Part shown: positions 1 to 8,008 of the stretch, piece after piece
How the letters are laid out: every line of letters begins with the position of its first letter
Position numbering within the stretch: position 1 is the stretch's first letter
From: Bacteroidetes bacterium ADurb.Bin145
Lineage (GTDB): Bacteria; Bacteroidota; Bacteroidia; Bacteroidales; VadinHA17
DNA length: 53,315 bases
Direction of reading: 5' to 3'
Assembly (NCBI GenBank): GCA_002070505.1
Contig: MWDJ01000022.1
Span: 1 to 53,315 of the forward strand
Translations under genes and position numbers: made by a program
The notes under the pieces: model-generated
The model's database searches: none
Seen by the model: the letters and a program-made list of their open reading frames with translations, nothing else
What the model was told of the DNA's origin: nothing

Positions 1-1364
1 ATCTCACTTTCTTTGTCTGCAATCATTTTCTGAACAGCGGGAGGTACGTCCTTATCACTAAGGGTAAGGATAAGAACCTTATAGTCGGTTAGCAGATCCT
101 TTTCAACAGCTTCCCCAAAGCCAATCCTGTAAATCTCGTCGCCATACATGTCCAGATCATCCATAGAACACAGAACTGCATCAGCCTGTGCCGCTTTACT
201 TTTGATATCGTCGCTGTAAAGACGTGGGGTGGCTGTCATATACAACCTTTTCTTTGCTTTGATGAAATCATTGTCATGCACTTTGACAAATGCTGACTCA
301 TCATCTCCTTTTAGAGTTACCCCTGTGGTCCGATGGGCTTCATCACAGATAATCAGGTCGAATTCATCAATTTCAGGTAGTTCTTTACGAAGTTTCTTTT
401 GTGTTGAAGATATTACCTCAATTGATTGGTATGTCGAAAATACCACGGTCATCCCTTTACTCCCGTTCCGCTTATAGTACCGAAACTGACGTATTATATC
501 ATGCACATCCGTGGAAGCAGGTAATGCTAAATCAACCACACTAAAGCTATCTAAGTCCTCATTCTTGGATTTACTTAGAGAAACTTCTGGATCGGAACAG
601 ATGCAGATTGAGTTTATGGGTTCCTGGGCATAAGTTGTCCATTCACGTAAAATCTGACCTAAAAGTGAAATTGAAGGTACAAGGTATAATATGGTGCCTT
701 TACCATTTGTCTCATTTTCTGCAATCCGAAGAACATTAAAGGTTTTTCCCGTTCCGCAGGCCATTATTAATTTCCCTCGGTCATTTGTTTTAAAGTATTC
801 GTGAGCTTTTTCTAAAGCTTCCCGTTGATGTGGCCTTATCTGACGGTCTGTAATTCTTGATTTCTCGCCATGAATTCCACTCTCAAGCTTAGCCCAATCG
901 ACTGGGGCTTCCTGCAGTTCATAAAGGTTTATTCTTGTTACGGGCGGATTTTGGTTCTTTATGGCACCAGTGGCGTTCGGGCCCCATTTATTGGTTGTGG
1001 AAATCCATAACCTGACTGAAAATCCGACTGTCCTGAGTTGCTCATCCTTAAATTTACGGCTTGAGGTAGCAAGGAAGGAATCCACGGCAGGTTTGTCAAT
1101 TACAGTGGACTCTTGATAACATTTACATTGAATAGCCCAATAGTCGCCTTCATGTGTCAAAGCAACAAGGTCTATTCCTGTGTCACTGCCGCCGAGGTCA
1201 TTTTTTGCAGGGAATTCTTCCCAGAGCCATACATGCTTAAACTTAAACGCATATTTCGGATCCGTTTTAAGGTAGGCTTGCATTAACCTTTCGAAACGGG
1301 TGCCTTTGTCTTTTTCAGTAAAGGAAATTTTACGGTACTTATCGAGTATCTTCTGAAAGCTCAT
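1..1364 (-). CDS. Type ISP restriction-modification enzyme (Mrr nuclease-helicase), N-terminal part, runs off window
   Basis: Open from an ATG at 1364 to the window edge, about 454 codons with no stop, so the C-terminal part lies outside. Residues 1-130 form a PD-(D/E)xK nuclease of the Mrr type: after FERLMQAYL comes GGSDTGIDLVA and then AIQCKCY, giving the expected Asp and QxK residues. A superfamily 2 helicase follows, with Walker A MACGTGKT, Walker B CDEAH and motif III MTATPR. This order, and the opening MSFQKILDKYR, match the type ISP enzymes (LlaGI/LlaBIII family, COG4889), in which a methyltransferase and target-recognition domain follow on the same polypeptide. Those last two domains are inferred, not seen. 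The gene is divergent from the HTH-ImmA gene at 1517, with two palindromes in between. A stand-alone COG4889 helicase without a methyltransferase remains possible. Confidence 0.85.
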   Translation of the reverse strand, partial: MSFQKILDKYRKISFTEKDKGTRFERLMQAYLKTDPKYAFKFKHVWLWEEFPAKNDLGGSDTGIDLVALTHEGDYWAIQCKCYQESTVIDKPAVDSFLATSSRKFKDEQLRTVGFSVRLWISTTNKWGPNATGAIKNQNPPVTRINLYELQEAPVDWAKLESGIHGEKSRITDRQIRPHQREALEKAHEYFKTNDRGKLIMACGTGKTFNVLRIAENETNGKGTILYLVPSISLLGQILREWTTYAQEPINSICICSDPEVSLSKSKNEDLDSFSVVDLALPASTDVHDIIRQFRYYKRNGSKGMTVVFSTYQSIEVISSTQKKLRKELPEIDEFDLIICDEAHRTTGVTLKGDDESAFVKVHDNDFIKAKKRLYMTATPRLYSDDIKSKAAQADAVLCSMDDLDMYGDEIYRIGFGEAVEKDLLTDYKVLILTLSDKDVPPAVQKMIADKESE

Positions 1365-1442
1365 TATACTAAGAATAACTGTTCAATAAAGGTAGACATA
1401 AAACTTAAAAACTTTTACTTCACAACCATTTTATCCTCAATC

Positions 1443-1466
1443 CTGTCATAATGACAGCATTAATGC
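1443..1466. promoter_or_regulatory. Two adjacent palindromes, candidate operator between divergent defence genes
   Basis: CTGTCAT-A-ATGACAG (1443-1457) is a perfect 7-1-7 inverted repeat, and it runs directly into GCATTAATGC (1457-1466), a perfect 10-bp palindrome. They sit in the 152-bp gap between the type ISP gene and the HTH-ImmA gene. The HTH domain of the latter makes autoregulation plausible, but this is inference from position and symmetry only. Confidence 0.4.
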
Positions 1467-1504
1467 TTTCTTCCTTTTATGAGATATTTTAAGGTATAAA
1501 ATGC

Positions 1505-1512
1505 TAAATTTG
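1505..1512 (+). promoter_or_regulatory. Bacteroidota -7 box TAAATTTG just before the HTH-ImmA gene
   Basis: TAAATTTG fits the Bacteroidota primary-sigma -7 consensus TAnnTTTG exactly. It ends only 4 bases before the GTG at 1517, so transcription would begin at or next to the start codon and the mRNA would be essentially leaderless. No good -33 TTTG is visible at the usual distance, which weakens the call. Confidence 0.4.
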
Positions 1513-1516
1513 TAAT

Positions 1517-2644
1517 GTGAGGACTGAAATAAACGTTAATGCTGATATTCTTACATGGGCTATTGCCCGTGCAGGATTTGACTTGCATGAGTTTACTGAT
1601 AAGCTCCCTAATGTTCAAAAATGGATTGAAGGGGAAAAGAACCCAACAGTCAAGCAGTTAGAAGATTTTTCCAAAAAAGTATATATTCCTTTCGGATATC
1701 TTTTTTTACCTGCTCCACCAAAAGAGAAATTACCAATTCCCTTTTACAGAACTGAAGGTACAAAAACAACCACTGTCAACATTAACATATATGACACAGT
1801 CCTGACTATGCAGCAAAGGCAGGATTGGCTGAAAGATTATCTAAGGGATTTATCTTATAAACCTTTACCATACGTAGGCAGGTTCGAAAACCATCTTAAT
1901 GTTGCAGATATTGTGGCAGACATTCGAAGGACCTTGGAACTGAATGAGAATTGGGCAAGCGAATTTAGAACATGGCAGGAAACACTTGATTTTATCACTC
2001 ACAAAATTGAAAACGAAGGAATAATAATTGCTTTTAATGGAGTAGTTGAGAATAATGTGTACAGAAAAATACCTGTCGATGAATGCAGGGGATTTGTATT
2101 GGTTGATCACATTGTCCCACTTCTGTTCGTAAATAATGCTGACAGCAAATCGGCACAGCTTTTTACGATTATCCACGAGCTTGCACATATATGGACTGGA
2201 CACAGTGCTGGATTTGATTTTCGCAGGCTTCAGCCTGCAAATGAACCCATTGAAATTATTTGCGACAAAGTAGCAGCAGAATTCCTAGTGCCCGAAAGAA
2301 CTTTCAATTCCGTTTGGAGCAAAAATCCAACAATCAGATATGCTTCCAGGTTCTTTAAAGTAAGTGAGATTGTTATTGCACGAAGAGCTCTGGATACAGG
2401 TAAGATTTCCAGGAAAGAATTTTTTGAGTTCTACGAGGATTATATCAGAAGAGATTTTTCTAAAAAAGAAAATCAGAAACCTGGCGGTGATTTCTATGCC
2501 ACAACAAAGAAGAGACTCAGCATTGTATTTGCAACCCATGTAAATAATGCTGTCAAATCGGGTAAATTGCTGTATCGTGATGCCTGTAAGCTAACCAGCT
2601 TGAAAGGAGATACATTTCAGAAGTTTTTTACTGAACATTTTTAA
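1517..2644 (+). CDS. HTH-domain ImmA/IrrE (COG2856) metallopeptidase
   Basis: A 375-residue protein. Residues 5-60 form a short XRE-like helix-turn-helix segment ending in the family's typical PFGYLFLPAPP. A gluzincin-type peptidase core follows, with HELAH at 220-224 supplying two zinc-binding histidines and the catalytic glutamate. ImmA/IrrE peptidases cleave repressors or antitoxins in the cytoplasm, and the fused HTH suggests the protein also binds DNA. The start is a GTG: the ATG overlapping it is followed at once by a stop, and the conserved N-terminal block needs this start. The DUF4411 PIN gene begins 8 bases downstream, so the two are almost certainly co-transcribed. The substrate is unknown; the PIN partner or a phage/mobile-element repressor are the reasonable guesses. 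Confidence 0.88.
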   Translation: MRTEINVNADILTWAIARAGFDLHEFTDKLPNVQKWIEGEKNPTVKQLEDFSKKVYIPFGYLFLPAPPKEKLPIPFYRTEGTKTTTVNINIYDTVLTMQQRQDWLKDYLRDLSYKPLPYVGRFENHLNVADIVADIRRTLELNENWASEFRTWQETLDFITHKIENEGIIIAFNGVVENNVYRKIPVDECRGFVLVDHIVPLLFVNNADSKSAQLFTIIHELAHIWTGHSAGFDFRRLQPANEPIEIICDKVAAEFLVPERTFNSVWSKNPTIRYASRFFKVSEIVIARRALDTGKISRKEFFEFYEDYIRRDFSKKENQKPGGDFYATTKKRLSIVFATHVNNAVKSGKLLYRDACKLTSLKGDTFQKFFTEHF

Positions 2645-2652
2645 TAGCTGCC

Positions 2653-3153
2653 ATGAGTGTCTTCATCGTGGATAGCAACTTCTTTATTCAAGCTCATAGA
2701 GTAAGTTATCCCCTAGACGTTGCATACAGCTTTTGGAATAAGGTAAAGCAGTTAGCGGATTCAGGGTTCATAATGAGTATAGATAAGGTAAAGGATGAAA
2801 TTTTTGATAATCACGACCTCCTTTCTGAATGGTGTGAAGCTAACCTTCCCGATGACTTTTTTCATGATACTGCATCGAGTATTGAAAGCTATAGGCTAGT
2901 CACCTCATGGGTTGTATCAAGAAGTACACACTATCTTCCTAATGCAATTAATGAATTCTTGTCAGCAGAGGAGGCAGATGCATTTATTGTAGCTTACGCC
3001 CTTGATGATCCATCAAACAATATTATAGTGACACAGGAAGTAAGTGAACCTTTTCGTAGGAATAAGGTAAAAATACCTGATGCCTGTGATGCTCTTGGAG
3101 TAAGGTATGTAAATATGATGGATATGTTTAGGTTGCTTAGTGAGACCTTTTAA
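2653..3153 (+). CDS. DUF4411 family PIN-fold protein, probable toxin
   Basis: 166 residues, the usual size for DUF4411. The N-terminus IVDSNFFIQAH carries the first PIN acidic residue. Further acidic positions appear in DKVKDEIFDN, in EEADAFIVAYALDD and near IPDACDAL, as expected for the PIN metal site. PIN proteins are mostly RNases and many are toxins of type II toxin-antitoxin systems. COG2856 HTH-peptidase genes followed by DUF4411 genes recur in prokaryotic genomes and have been proposed as a toxin-antitoxin type pair. Here the gap is 8 bases. That the upstream protein neutralises this one is inference. No separate small antitoxin gene is visible. Confidence 0.85.
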   Translation: MSVFIVDSNFFIQAHRVSYPLDVAYSFWNKVKQLADSGFIMSIDKVKDEIFDNHDLLSEWCEANLPDDFFHDTASSIESYRLVTSWVVSRSTHYLPNAINEFLSAEEADAFIVAYALDDPSNNIIVTQEVSEPFRRNKVKIPDACDALGVRYVNMMDMFRLLSETF

Positions 3154-3215
3154 AATAGGACTACTAAGATGATAATTTCAATATGATGTTTGACTTCTCG
3201 CCTTCCTAAAATAAA

Positions 3216-3235
3216 AAGCCGAGATAACTCGGCTT
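3216..3235 (-). terminator. Hairpin with 8-bp perfect stem, minus-strand T-tract
   Basis: AAGCCGAG-ATAA-CTCGGCTT is a perfect 8-bp stem with a tetraloop. The U-rich tail (TTTTTATTTT) appears only when read on the minus strand. It would therefore stop leftward transcription towards the DUF4411 gene rather than end the toxin-antitoxin transcript, although no minus-strand gene is evident just to its right. Confidence 0.55.
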
Positions 3236-3727
3236 GAAAATATGAAGCATAATTACTTTTGGCGGGTGGAACGTATGCTCCTCATTAGGGTTCTCTTTGT
3301 CCAATCCAGTGTGTCTGTTTTAGTCCACCCACGTTCCACACCAGCTTAGTTTTAGAAATCATTTTTAAAATTCTTGTCTTCATATTTTTCACATTTTTTT
3401 TAAGGTTTGTTAATAATTTACCGACGCTTTTTATGGCGTTAACTATCGAAACTAATATTTCTACTAATCTCGCCCAAGGTGGAAGAATATTCAGACTCAC
3501 TAAAAGAACAAAGATACTTAGCAATCAATATTTTCACATACTAAGATAATCGGAATATATAAGAAATGCAAGACTTTTTGCTCGATGGAAAAGCTTGTTC
3601 AGATAATACAGCCTTTGAAAACGTATTATCCTACTATCTTTCCGCTATTATACTATCAAGATTGACGATCGCCATTATGTCCCTAATCAAATTTCGGTTC
3701 GATATTTCAAACCTCTTGTCTACAAAG
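3236..3727. other. Non-coding interval, no recognisable gene
   Basis: No credible gene is seen; the short open frames here lack family features. An 8-bp inverted repeat, TGGAACGT (3267-3274) with ACGTTCCA (3331-3338), is separated by 56 bases. The minus strand between them has a short open frame that starts right after a stop and shows a TKTDTLDWTKR segment; this may be a decayed coding remnant, but I cannot assign it. Confidence 0.35.
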
Positions 3728-3761
3728 AAAAAACCCTGTCGCGTTAACGGCGGGGTTTTTT
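3728..3761. terminator. Bidirectional terminator hairpin A
   Basis: AAAAAACCC and GGGGTTTTTT flank a GC-rich stem (CCCTGTCG with CGGCGGGG, including G-T wobbles). The A-run and T-run on either side give a U-tract in both directions. It lies in the hairpin-rich gap to the right of the DUF4411 gene and to the left of the 3' end of the TIR gene. Confidence 0.6.
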
Positions 3762-3818
3762 ATTTCGAGCTGAGCATCAAACGCAGTTTGAATGCGAAGT
3801 GAAGAAATAAAAAACCCC
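3752..3818. repeat. Inverted repeat linking the two terminator hairpins
   Basis: GGGGTTTTTTATTTC (3752-3766) is the right arm of hairpin A, and its near-exact inverted copy, GAAATAAAAAACCCC with one extra outer base (about 3804-3818), is the left arm of hairpin B. The two terminators are thus mirror images about a 37-base centre that itself contains CAAAC-gca-GTTTG. Alternative pairings between the hairpins are possible. Confidence 0.6.
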
Positions 3819-3851
3819 GACAGCCGACGCAGGAGGCTGACTGGGTTTTTT
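3809..3851. terminator. Bidirectional terminator hairpin B
   Basis: AAAAAACCCC and GGGTTTTTT surround the stem CAGCC/GGCTG with loop GACGCAGGA. Read on the minus strand it is the first strong terminator downstream of the TIR gene that ends at 4032, about 180 bases beyond the stop. Confidence 0.6.
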
Positions 3852-3941
3852 CTTTGGGCTGTTACCCCCAGAGGATCATGTAATAATCCTCCCACTCCAA
3901 AAGAAATTGGGCTAAAGTCCTTTTCAAATTCTATATCCTCT

Positions 3942-3967
3942 TTGCCGTTGGCTTCAGCCAACGGCAA
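3942..3967. repeat. Perfect 11-bp palindrome with TTCA loop
   Basis: TTGCCGTTGGC-TTCA-GCCAACGGCAA is a perfect hairpin without a U-tract on either strand, so it is not a standard terminator. It may be a REP-like extragenic palindrome or an RNA-stabilising 3' hairpin of the TIR transcript, whose stop codon lies 65 bases to the right. Confidence 0.6.
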
Positions 3968-4031
3968 TTAAAGGACCCTGCAGATTCTGTATGCAAATAA
4001 TTTGAAATATTCAGATCGGTTTTTGGATTAG

Positions 4032-6350
4032 CTATTCCTTTTCCCCAGCGACAGCCTTTTTTGCTGCCTCAAGGTGGAGGTAGACCTCGTGGTCATAAAC
4101 AGGTTTCAGGTTCCAGGCTTGCTGAAGCATATCCAAAGCTTCTTTATATTTCCCTTGTTTATATAATCCCCAGCCTTTAGTGTCAATTATAAGATAATCA
4201 TTAGGACTAATTATCAATGCCTTGTCAGCCAGTTCAAGACCCTCGCTGATATTTATATCTTTATCAATAAGTAACCAGGCAAAACTGTTTATAAACTCCG
4301 GATTTTCAGGTTCCAATGAAAGTGCTTGTCTGACATATTCTTCAGCTTTGTTAAGGATACCTGCAGCCGCATAAATATATCCCACGCCATCGGTTATTGT
4401 TGACTCAGATACAGAATTTTCTTTACGGATTGAAATATATTTATCAAGGTACTTCTTTGCCTCCTTGTCCTTTCCTTCAGCAAGCAACAGGATAGCCTGC
4501 CTGCGGACTATCAAGTCGTTATCAGGAAAATCCTGTTCCGCTTCCATGTACAGTTTCTTCTCTTTTTTATATTGCTCTGTATTATGATAAGCAGCTCCAA
4601 ACTCACTGTAATAATATGCCCAGACTGGTTTTAGCCCCCATTTTTTATACAGATCCAGGGCTTTTTTAAATTCCGGTATTGCCTTATCATACCGATGCAA
4701 TTCATTGTATTTGATGCCAATGATATAATATGGGAGAGACCTTTGATCATCCAGTTCCAGGATTTGTTTCAGGTATTTTATCTCTTCATAAGGGGTTTCA
4801 AAATATGAAGCATATAACCAATCGGCCAGAAGTTTCTGACTCAATGGCAGAAGTTCTCTTTTATCGTAAACGCGCATACACCATTTCCTGCCCTCATCGT
4901 ATAAATACTGGTTTGAATATGACACAGCAATATAGATAGCTGCTGTAACTAAATTGGAGTCAATTGCCAATGCTTTCATATACCATTTCCGTGCAGCAGG
5001 ATAATCTCTGCTGATGAAGGCTTTGTTCCCGTAGAAGTAATACCTGATTGCTTCCGGAGAATCTGAGGTTGTCCCCGAAAACCTTAGACCTAAAGGTATT
5101 TCTTCCGTAAGTTTGGAAACAATAAGAAAGTTCTTCACCATCAGTTTAAGAGAGTCTGTGATTTGAAAGATCAACTCTTCTTTTGCAGTCCCGTCTAATT
5201 CGAAAGCTTTGAGAGTTTCCAGGGTCCTTGAGTTTATTAACTGCGCATCAAGCCTGATTCTTGGGCCGGCCTGCTTTATACTCCCGTAGATTAAAATATC
5301 GGCATCGAGCTTCTGTGAGATTTTACCGGCAAGCGATGGTGTGATGGAAGTGTAATTAGCCAGTTTTTCAACATTAACAAGATCATTGACTGATTCTGCT
5401 TGCGGTACTTTCAGCTCTTCGGTATAGTTGGAAAGATATGTGATCAAGATATCCTGTATGCCTTCCTGCCAGATATTCCAGACAGTATCATTGGTCATGT
5501 TCCGGAATGGCATTACAGTTACTGAGATTCTTTCGCCTGATGCTCTAAGTTTTTCAATTGCATCACTACTGAATATTTTCGGATAGATAAGAATTGCAAC
5601 TGTAATTAACATTGCACCGGCAACACCTGCAGATATCCATTTGCGTTTTATTGATCTAACGCGTGTATCAGCTTCTTTTTTTCTTTCGTTTTCCAGGACT
5701 GCTTTAAACGGTACTGCGGGCTGAACCTTTTCATTCACGACTGATACCGGTTCTGTTTTCAATCCCGATAAAATCTCTTTAATTGCATTTGCTACCTTGT
5801 TTACCTGTATTCTGTACTTTGTATTGTTTAAATTCTTCTTTTCATCATCATCGGCGACCAGTGGTTTATTTACTCCAGGCTCTTTATAAATGAATTCGAC
5901 CCCACGCAGCATACTCCCCAGTACAGATTCACACTCTTTAATATCATCAATGTCGAGATCATGTATGCGGACCGGAAGCACTCTGCTTGCTACATTTCCA
6001 TTAGGCAGTTTTACTTTCAATCCAAATTGATCCTTTGATGCCTCTTCAACAAATGCTTTAAATTCATGTTCCCATGCAAAGGATTTCGGATCGCAATATG
6101 TCCGGGAAATTATCGGGATAAAGACCAGACAATTCAGTTTTTCTTTTAATGATGCATCCACATCATGTGTCTCAAGGAGCCCGTCGTGAGGATTTATATC
6201 GAAATAAACGCTGATCTCTTCCTTGAAGGTTGACTCCAGCTCCTTCTTCAGGTTGTCAACAAATTCGGTTACCCAGCCGTCATATTTGTTGTCTTTCTGG
6301 CGGTAGCTTATAAAGATGTCATAATTATATCCTTCGATTATGCTTGACAT
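4032..6350 (-). CDS. TIR-domain, TolB-like, TPR membrane protein
   Basis: 772 residues. Residues 8-150 are a TIR domain that opens with YDIFISYRQKD; WEHEF at 93-97 holds candidate equivalents of the catalytic glutamate of NAD-cleaving TIRs. A basic stretch and one transmembrane helix follow at about 240-257. Residues 270-395 resemble the TolB amino-terminal/FlgO-like fold (VMPFRNMTND, DADILIYGSI), and about 430-760 are tetratricopeptide repeats. The likely topology is a cytoplasmic TIR with the TolB-like and TPR parts in the periplasm. Bacterial TIR domains are NAD hydrolases in defence or protein-interaction modules; which applies here is unknown. A good promoter lies just upstream. Its position next to a restriction and toxin-antitoxin block makes a defence or stress role plausible but unproven. 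Confidence 0.82.
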   Translation of the reverse strand: MSSIIEGYNYDIFISYRQKDNKYDGWVTEFVDNLKKELESTFKEEISVYFDINPHDGLLETHDVDASLKEKLNCLVFIPIISRTYCDPKSFAWEHEFKAFVEEASKDQFGLKVKLPNGNVASRVLPVRIHDLDIDDIKECESVLGSMLRGVEFIYKEPGVNKPLVADDDEKKNLNNTKYRIQVNKVANAIKEILSGLKTEPVSVVNEKVQPAVPFKAVLENERKKEADTRVRSIKRKWISAGVAGAMLITVAILIYPKIFSSDAIEKLRASGERISVTVMPFRNMTNDTVWNIWQEGIQDILITYLSNYTEELKVPQAESVNDLVNVEKLANYTSITPSLAGKISQKLDADILIYGSIKQAGPRIRLDAQLINSRTLETLKAFELDGTAKEELIFQITDSLKLMVKNFLIVSKLTEEIPLGLRFSGTTSDSPEAIRYYFYGNKAFISRDYPAARKWYMKALAIDSNLVTAAIYIAVSYSNQYLYDEGRKWCMRVYDKRELLPLSQKLLADWLYASYFETPYEEIKYLKQILELDDQRSLPYYIIGIKYNELHRYDKAIPEFKKALDLYKKWGLKPVWAYYYSEFGAAYHNTEQYKKEKKLYMEAEQDFPDNDLIVRRQAILLLAEGKDKEAKKYLDKYISIRKENSVSESTITDGVGYIYAAAGILNKAEEYVRQALSLEPENPEFINSFAWLLIDKDINISEGLELADKALIISPNDYLIIDTKGWGLYKQGKYKEALDMLQQAWNLKPVYDHEVYLHLEAAKKAVAGEKE

Positions 6351-6373
6351 CAGGGCGCTCTTTTGTTTATTAT

Positions 6374-6406
6374 CAAATTTAAACCATAATCAGGGTAAAT
6401 GCAAAA
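6374..6406 (-). promoter_or_regulatory. Bacteroidota promoter of the TIR-TPR gene
   Basis: Read on the minus strand, TTTTG (6406-6402), a 20-base spacer and TAAATTTG (6381-6374) match the Bacteroidota TTTG-N(17-22)-TAnnTTTG promoter. The -7 box ends 23 bases before the ATG at 6350. This is the best-formed promoter seen in the window. Confidence 0.65.
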
Positions 6407-6523
6407 TTTATATTTTTACAATAGAAATCAAGGGCAAGTGAAACTATCGTAGTATCACGGGAATGATCTTTCTATTTCAATAATAAATGACTCTTTATCA
6501 ACCCATTCAAGTACCTGTAATGA

Positions 6524-6551
6524 AAAAAGAGGTCATCTCCGACCTCTTTTT
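6524..6551 (-). terminator. Rho-independent terminator of the metallophosphoesterase gene
   Basis: AAAAAGAGGTC (6524-6534) pairs perfectly with GACCTCTTTTT (6541-6551) over the loop ATCTCC. A run of A to the left gives a U-tract on the minus strand, 22 bases beyond the stop of the gene at 6573. Confidence 0.85.
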
Positions 6552-6572
6552 GTACTTCTTAGATGCAATTTC

Positions 6573-7910
6573 TTATTTAAACTTGATGTGTATCTTATTA
6601 TCCTTAGGTGGCAGGTCTGTCCATAGACTCCTCACAATATTCACCAGTGGAGCGAAAGCAGTTGGCAGCGCATCAAGCTTAACGCTTTCTTCATCCGGAA
6701 TTTGCTCATCGCCTGCAAAATAGGCCTTATAGCCACTTGTGCCATAAGGTGCAAAATAAGTTGCAGCTGCCTCAGATAGCCCGAACATTCTCGGCAGATA
6801 GTAAATAAAGAAACCATTGATTCTTGCCGTGATTTCAGTATCGGAATATTCCTGGAAGCTTACCCCTCCAGGCAGTTGCTCGTCAATGTCTGTTACCCGC
6901 CTGGAGTCGATATTGATAAAATTATCGTCGAGTCTCATTATCCTGTAAGAGTATGGCGGCGTAACCAGGGAACCTGTCTGTATATCATAAAGGGGTTTAC
7001 CGTTATATTCATATGAAACAATGTCATTTGCATGATAGTGTCCAGTGAAGATCAGTTTTATCCCCGCATCCATAAGAGCCTCTGCGATAGCCCTCTGGCC
7101 TGAAATAAGTGGTTCAATCCCTTTCTGACCGTTATAGTGCTCAAGTATCCCGTAATGCATCATCGCCATAACTTTGATACCTTTTTCGTTTGCCTCGACC
7201 ATCTTTTCCTGTATCCAGGCCATTGTTTCCGGCTTTATGGCACCGCTGACTTTTAAACCTTCTGTTGTAAAAGTGTATTTGATATTGTCAATCCCCAGAA
7301 TCCAAAGGTTACTATGAGGCTGACAGATATAACTCAGCGAATTTGGATCCCTGTAGAGGAGGGACTCGTCGTTATAACCGAAATCTCCGTATATTTCAGC
7401 GAACTGGTCTGCAGTAATATTGTCAACAGCCGTGGGGGGCTCAGTCTCAAATGAGAAAGCATCCGGATTTATTATATCATTATTGCCCGGAACAACAAAC
7501 ACTCTGATCCCGGCATTCTCAAGATCCTGCAGGAGGCCCTGCACGACATGGTGATTCATCATCTCACCGTCCTTCGCCAGATCACCCGGTATCAGCAGTA
7601 TATCAGGCTTTTCGCGTATCAGTTCTGAAACAACATTCCTGAAAATAGGATCACTCAGTTCCAGTATTTTGCGGTCCTTATAGAGATACTCCATCAGTGA
7701 CGGACTATCCTCGATATTATCAGGTAAGAGGTCAGGATGAGTGTAATGAATATCAGATATCACTGCGATTTTGATTTGCGGACAAATCAGATTGTAGGGG
7801 CTGTTATTATTGCCCGGACCTTTGGGAGGAGCATCAAACCACTGATCTTTTGCGCATGAGGAACAAATCAGGATCAGCAAAAACAAATAAAAGAACCTTA
7901 AATTTTTCAT
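6573..7910 (-). CDS. Calcineurin-like metallophosphoesterase, predicted lipoprotein
   Basis: 445 residues. The N-terminus has a hydrophobic signal ending LILICSSC, so Cys20 is the likely lipidated residue and the enzyme is exported. The metallophosphoesterase motifs are in order: ISDIHYTH, PGDLAKDGE, PGNNDI (the usual GNHD with Asn in place of His), MMHYGI and FTGHYHAND. These bind a dinuclear metal centre; substrates may be phosphomonoesters, diesters or nucleotides, and cannot be told from sequence. About 120 further C-terminal residues lie beyond the core and have no clear assignment. The gene is monocistronic, with a terminator behind it and inverted repeats ahead of it. Confidence 0.87.
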   Translation of the reverse strand: MKNLRFFYLFLLILICSSCAKDQWFDAPPKGPGNNNSPYNLICPQIKIAVISDIHYTHPDLLPDNIEDSPSLMEYLYKDRKILELSDPIFRNVVSELIREKPDILLIPGDLAKDGEMMNHHVVQGLLQDLENAGIRVFVVPGNNDIINPDAFSFETEPPTAVDNITADQFAEIYGDFGYNDESLLYRDPNSLSYICQPHSNLWILGIDNIKYTFTTEGLKVSGAIKPETMAWIQEKMVEANEKGIKVMAMMHYGILEHYNGQKGIEPLISGQRAIAEALMDAGIKLIFTGHYHANDIVSYEYNGKPLYDIQTGSLVTPPYSYRIMRLDDNFINIDSRRVTDIDEQLPGGVSFQEYSDTEITARINGFFIYYLPRMFGLSEAAATYFAPYGTSGYKAYFAGDEQIPDEESVKLDALPTAFAPLVNIVRSLWTDLPPKDNKIHIKFK

Positions 7911-7928
7911 TGCTTTTTGATTTAGTTA

Positions 7929-7985
7929 GACACTATCTGAATATTTTAAATATGAAGTGTCAGAAAGAAATTTATATATAAATTT
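7929..7985. promoter_or_regulatory. Nested inverted repeats upstream of the metallophosphoesterase gene
   Basis: GACACT (7929-7934) and AGTGTC (7956-7961) enclose ATATTT-T-AAATAT (7941-7953), followed by the 18-bp perfect palindrome AAATTTATATATAAATTT (7968-7985). The first arm begins 19 bases before the ATG at 7910 (minus). This is a candidate operator and promoter region; no regulator can be named. Confidence 0.35.
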
Positions 7986-8008
7986 AAACCAGCGGTTTGA
8001 ATAAAGCT

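Noticed and set aside
1-1364. A pair of short plus-strand frames (for example 229-477) over the restriction gene
   Set aside because: They lie antisense to a long frame with clear nuclease and helicase motifs, have no family signs and no start context.
3728-3851. CRISPR-like array of hairpins
   Set aside because: There are no regularly spaced direct repeats with unique spacers and no cas genes; the stems fit terminators.
3285-3967. Three short overlapping frames on both strands in the hairpin-rich gap
   Set aside because: They run across terminator stems and show no signal peptide, domain or codon pattern of a gene; a coding remnant in 3260-3345 is mentioned but not called.
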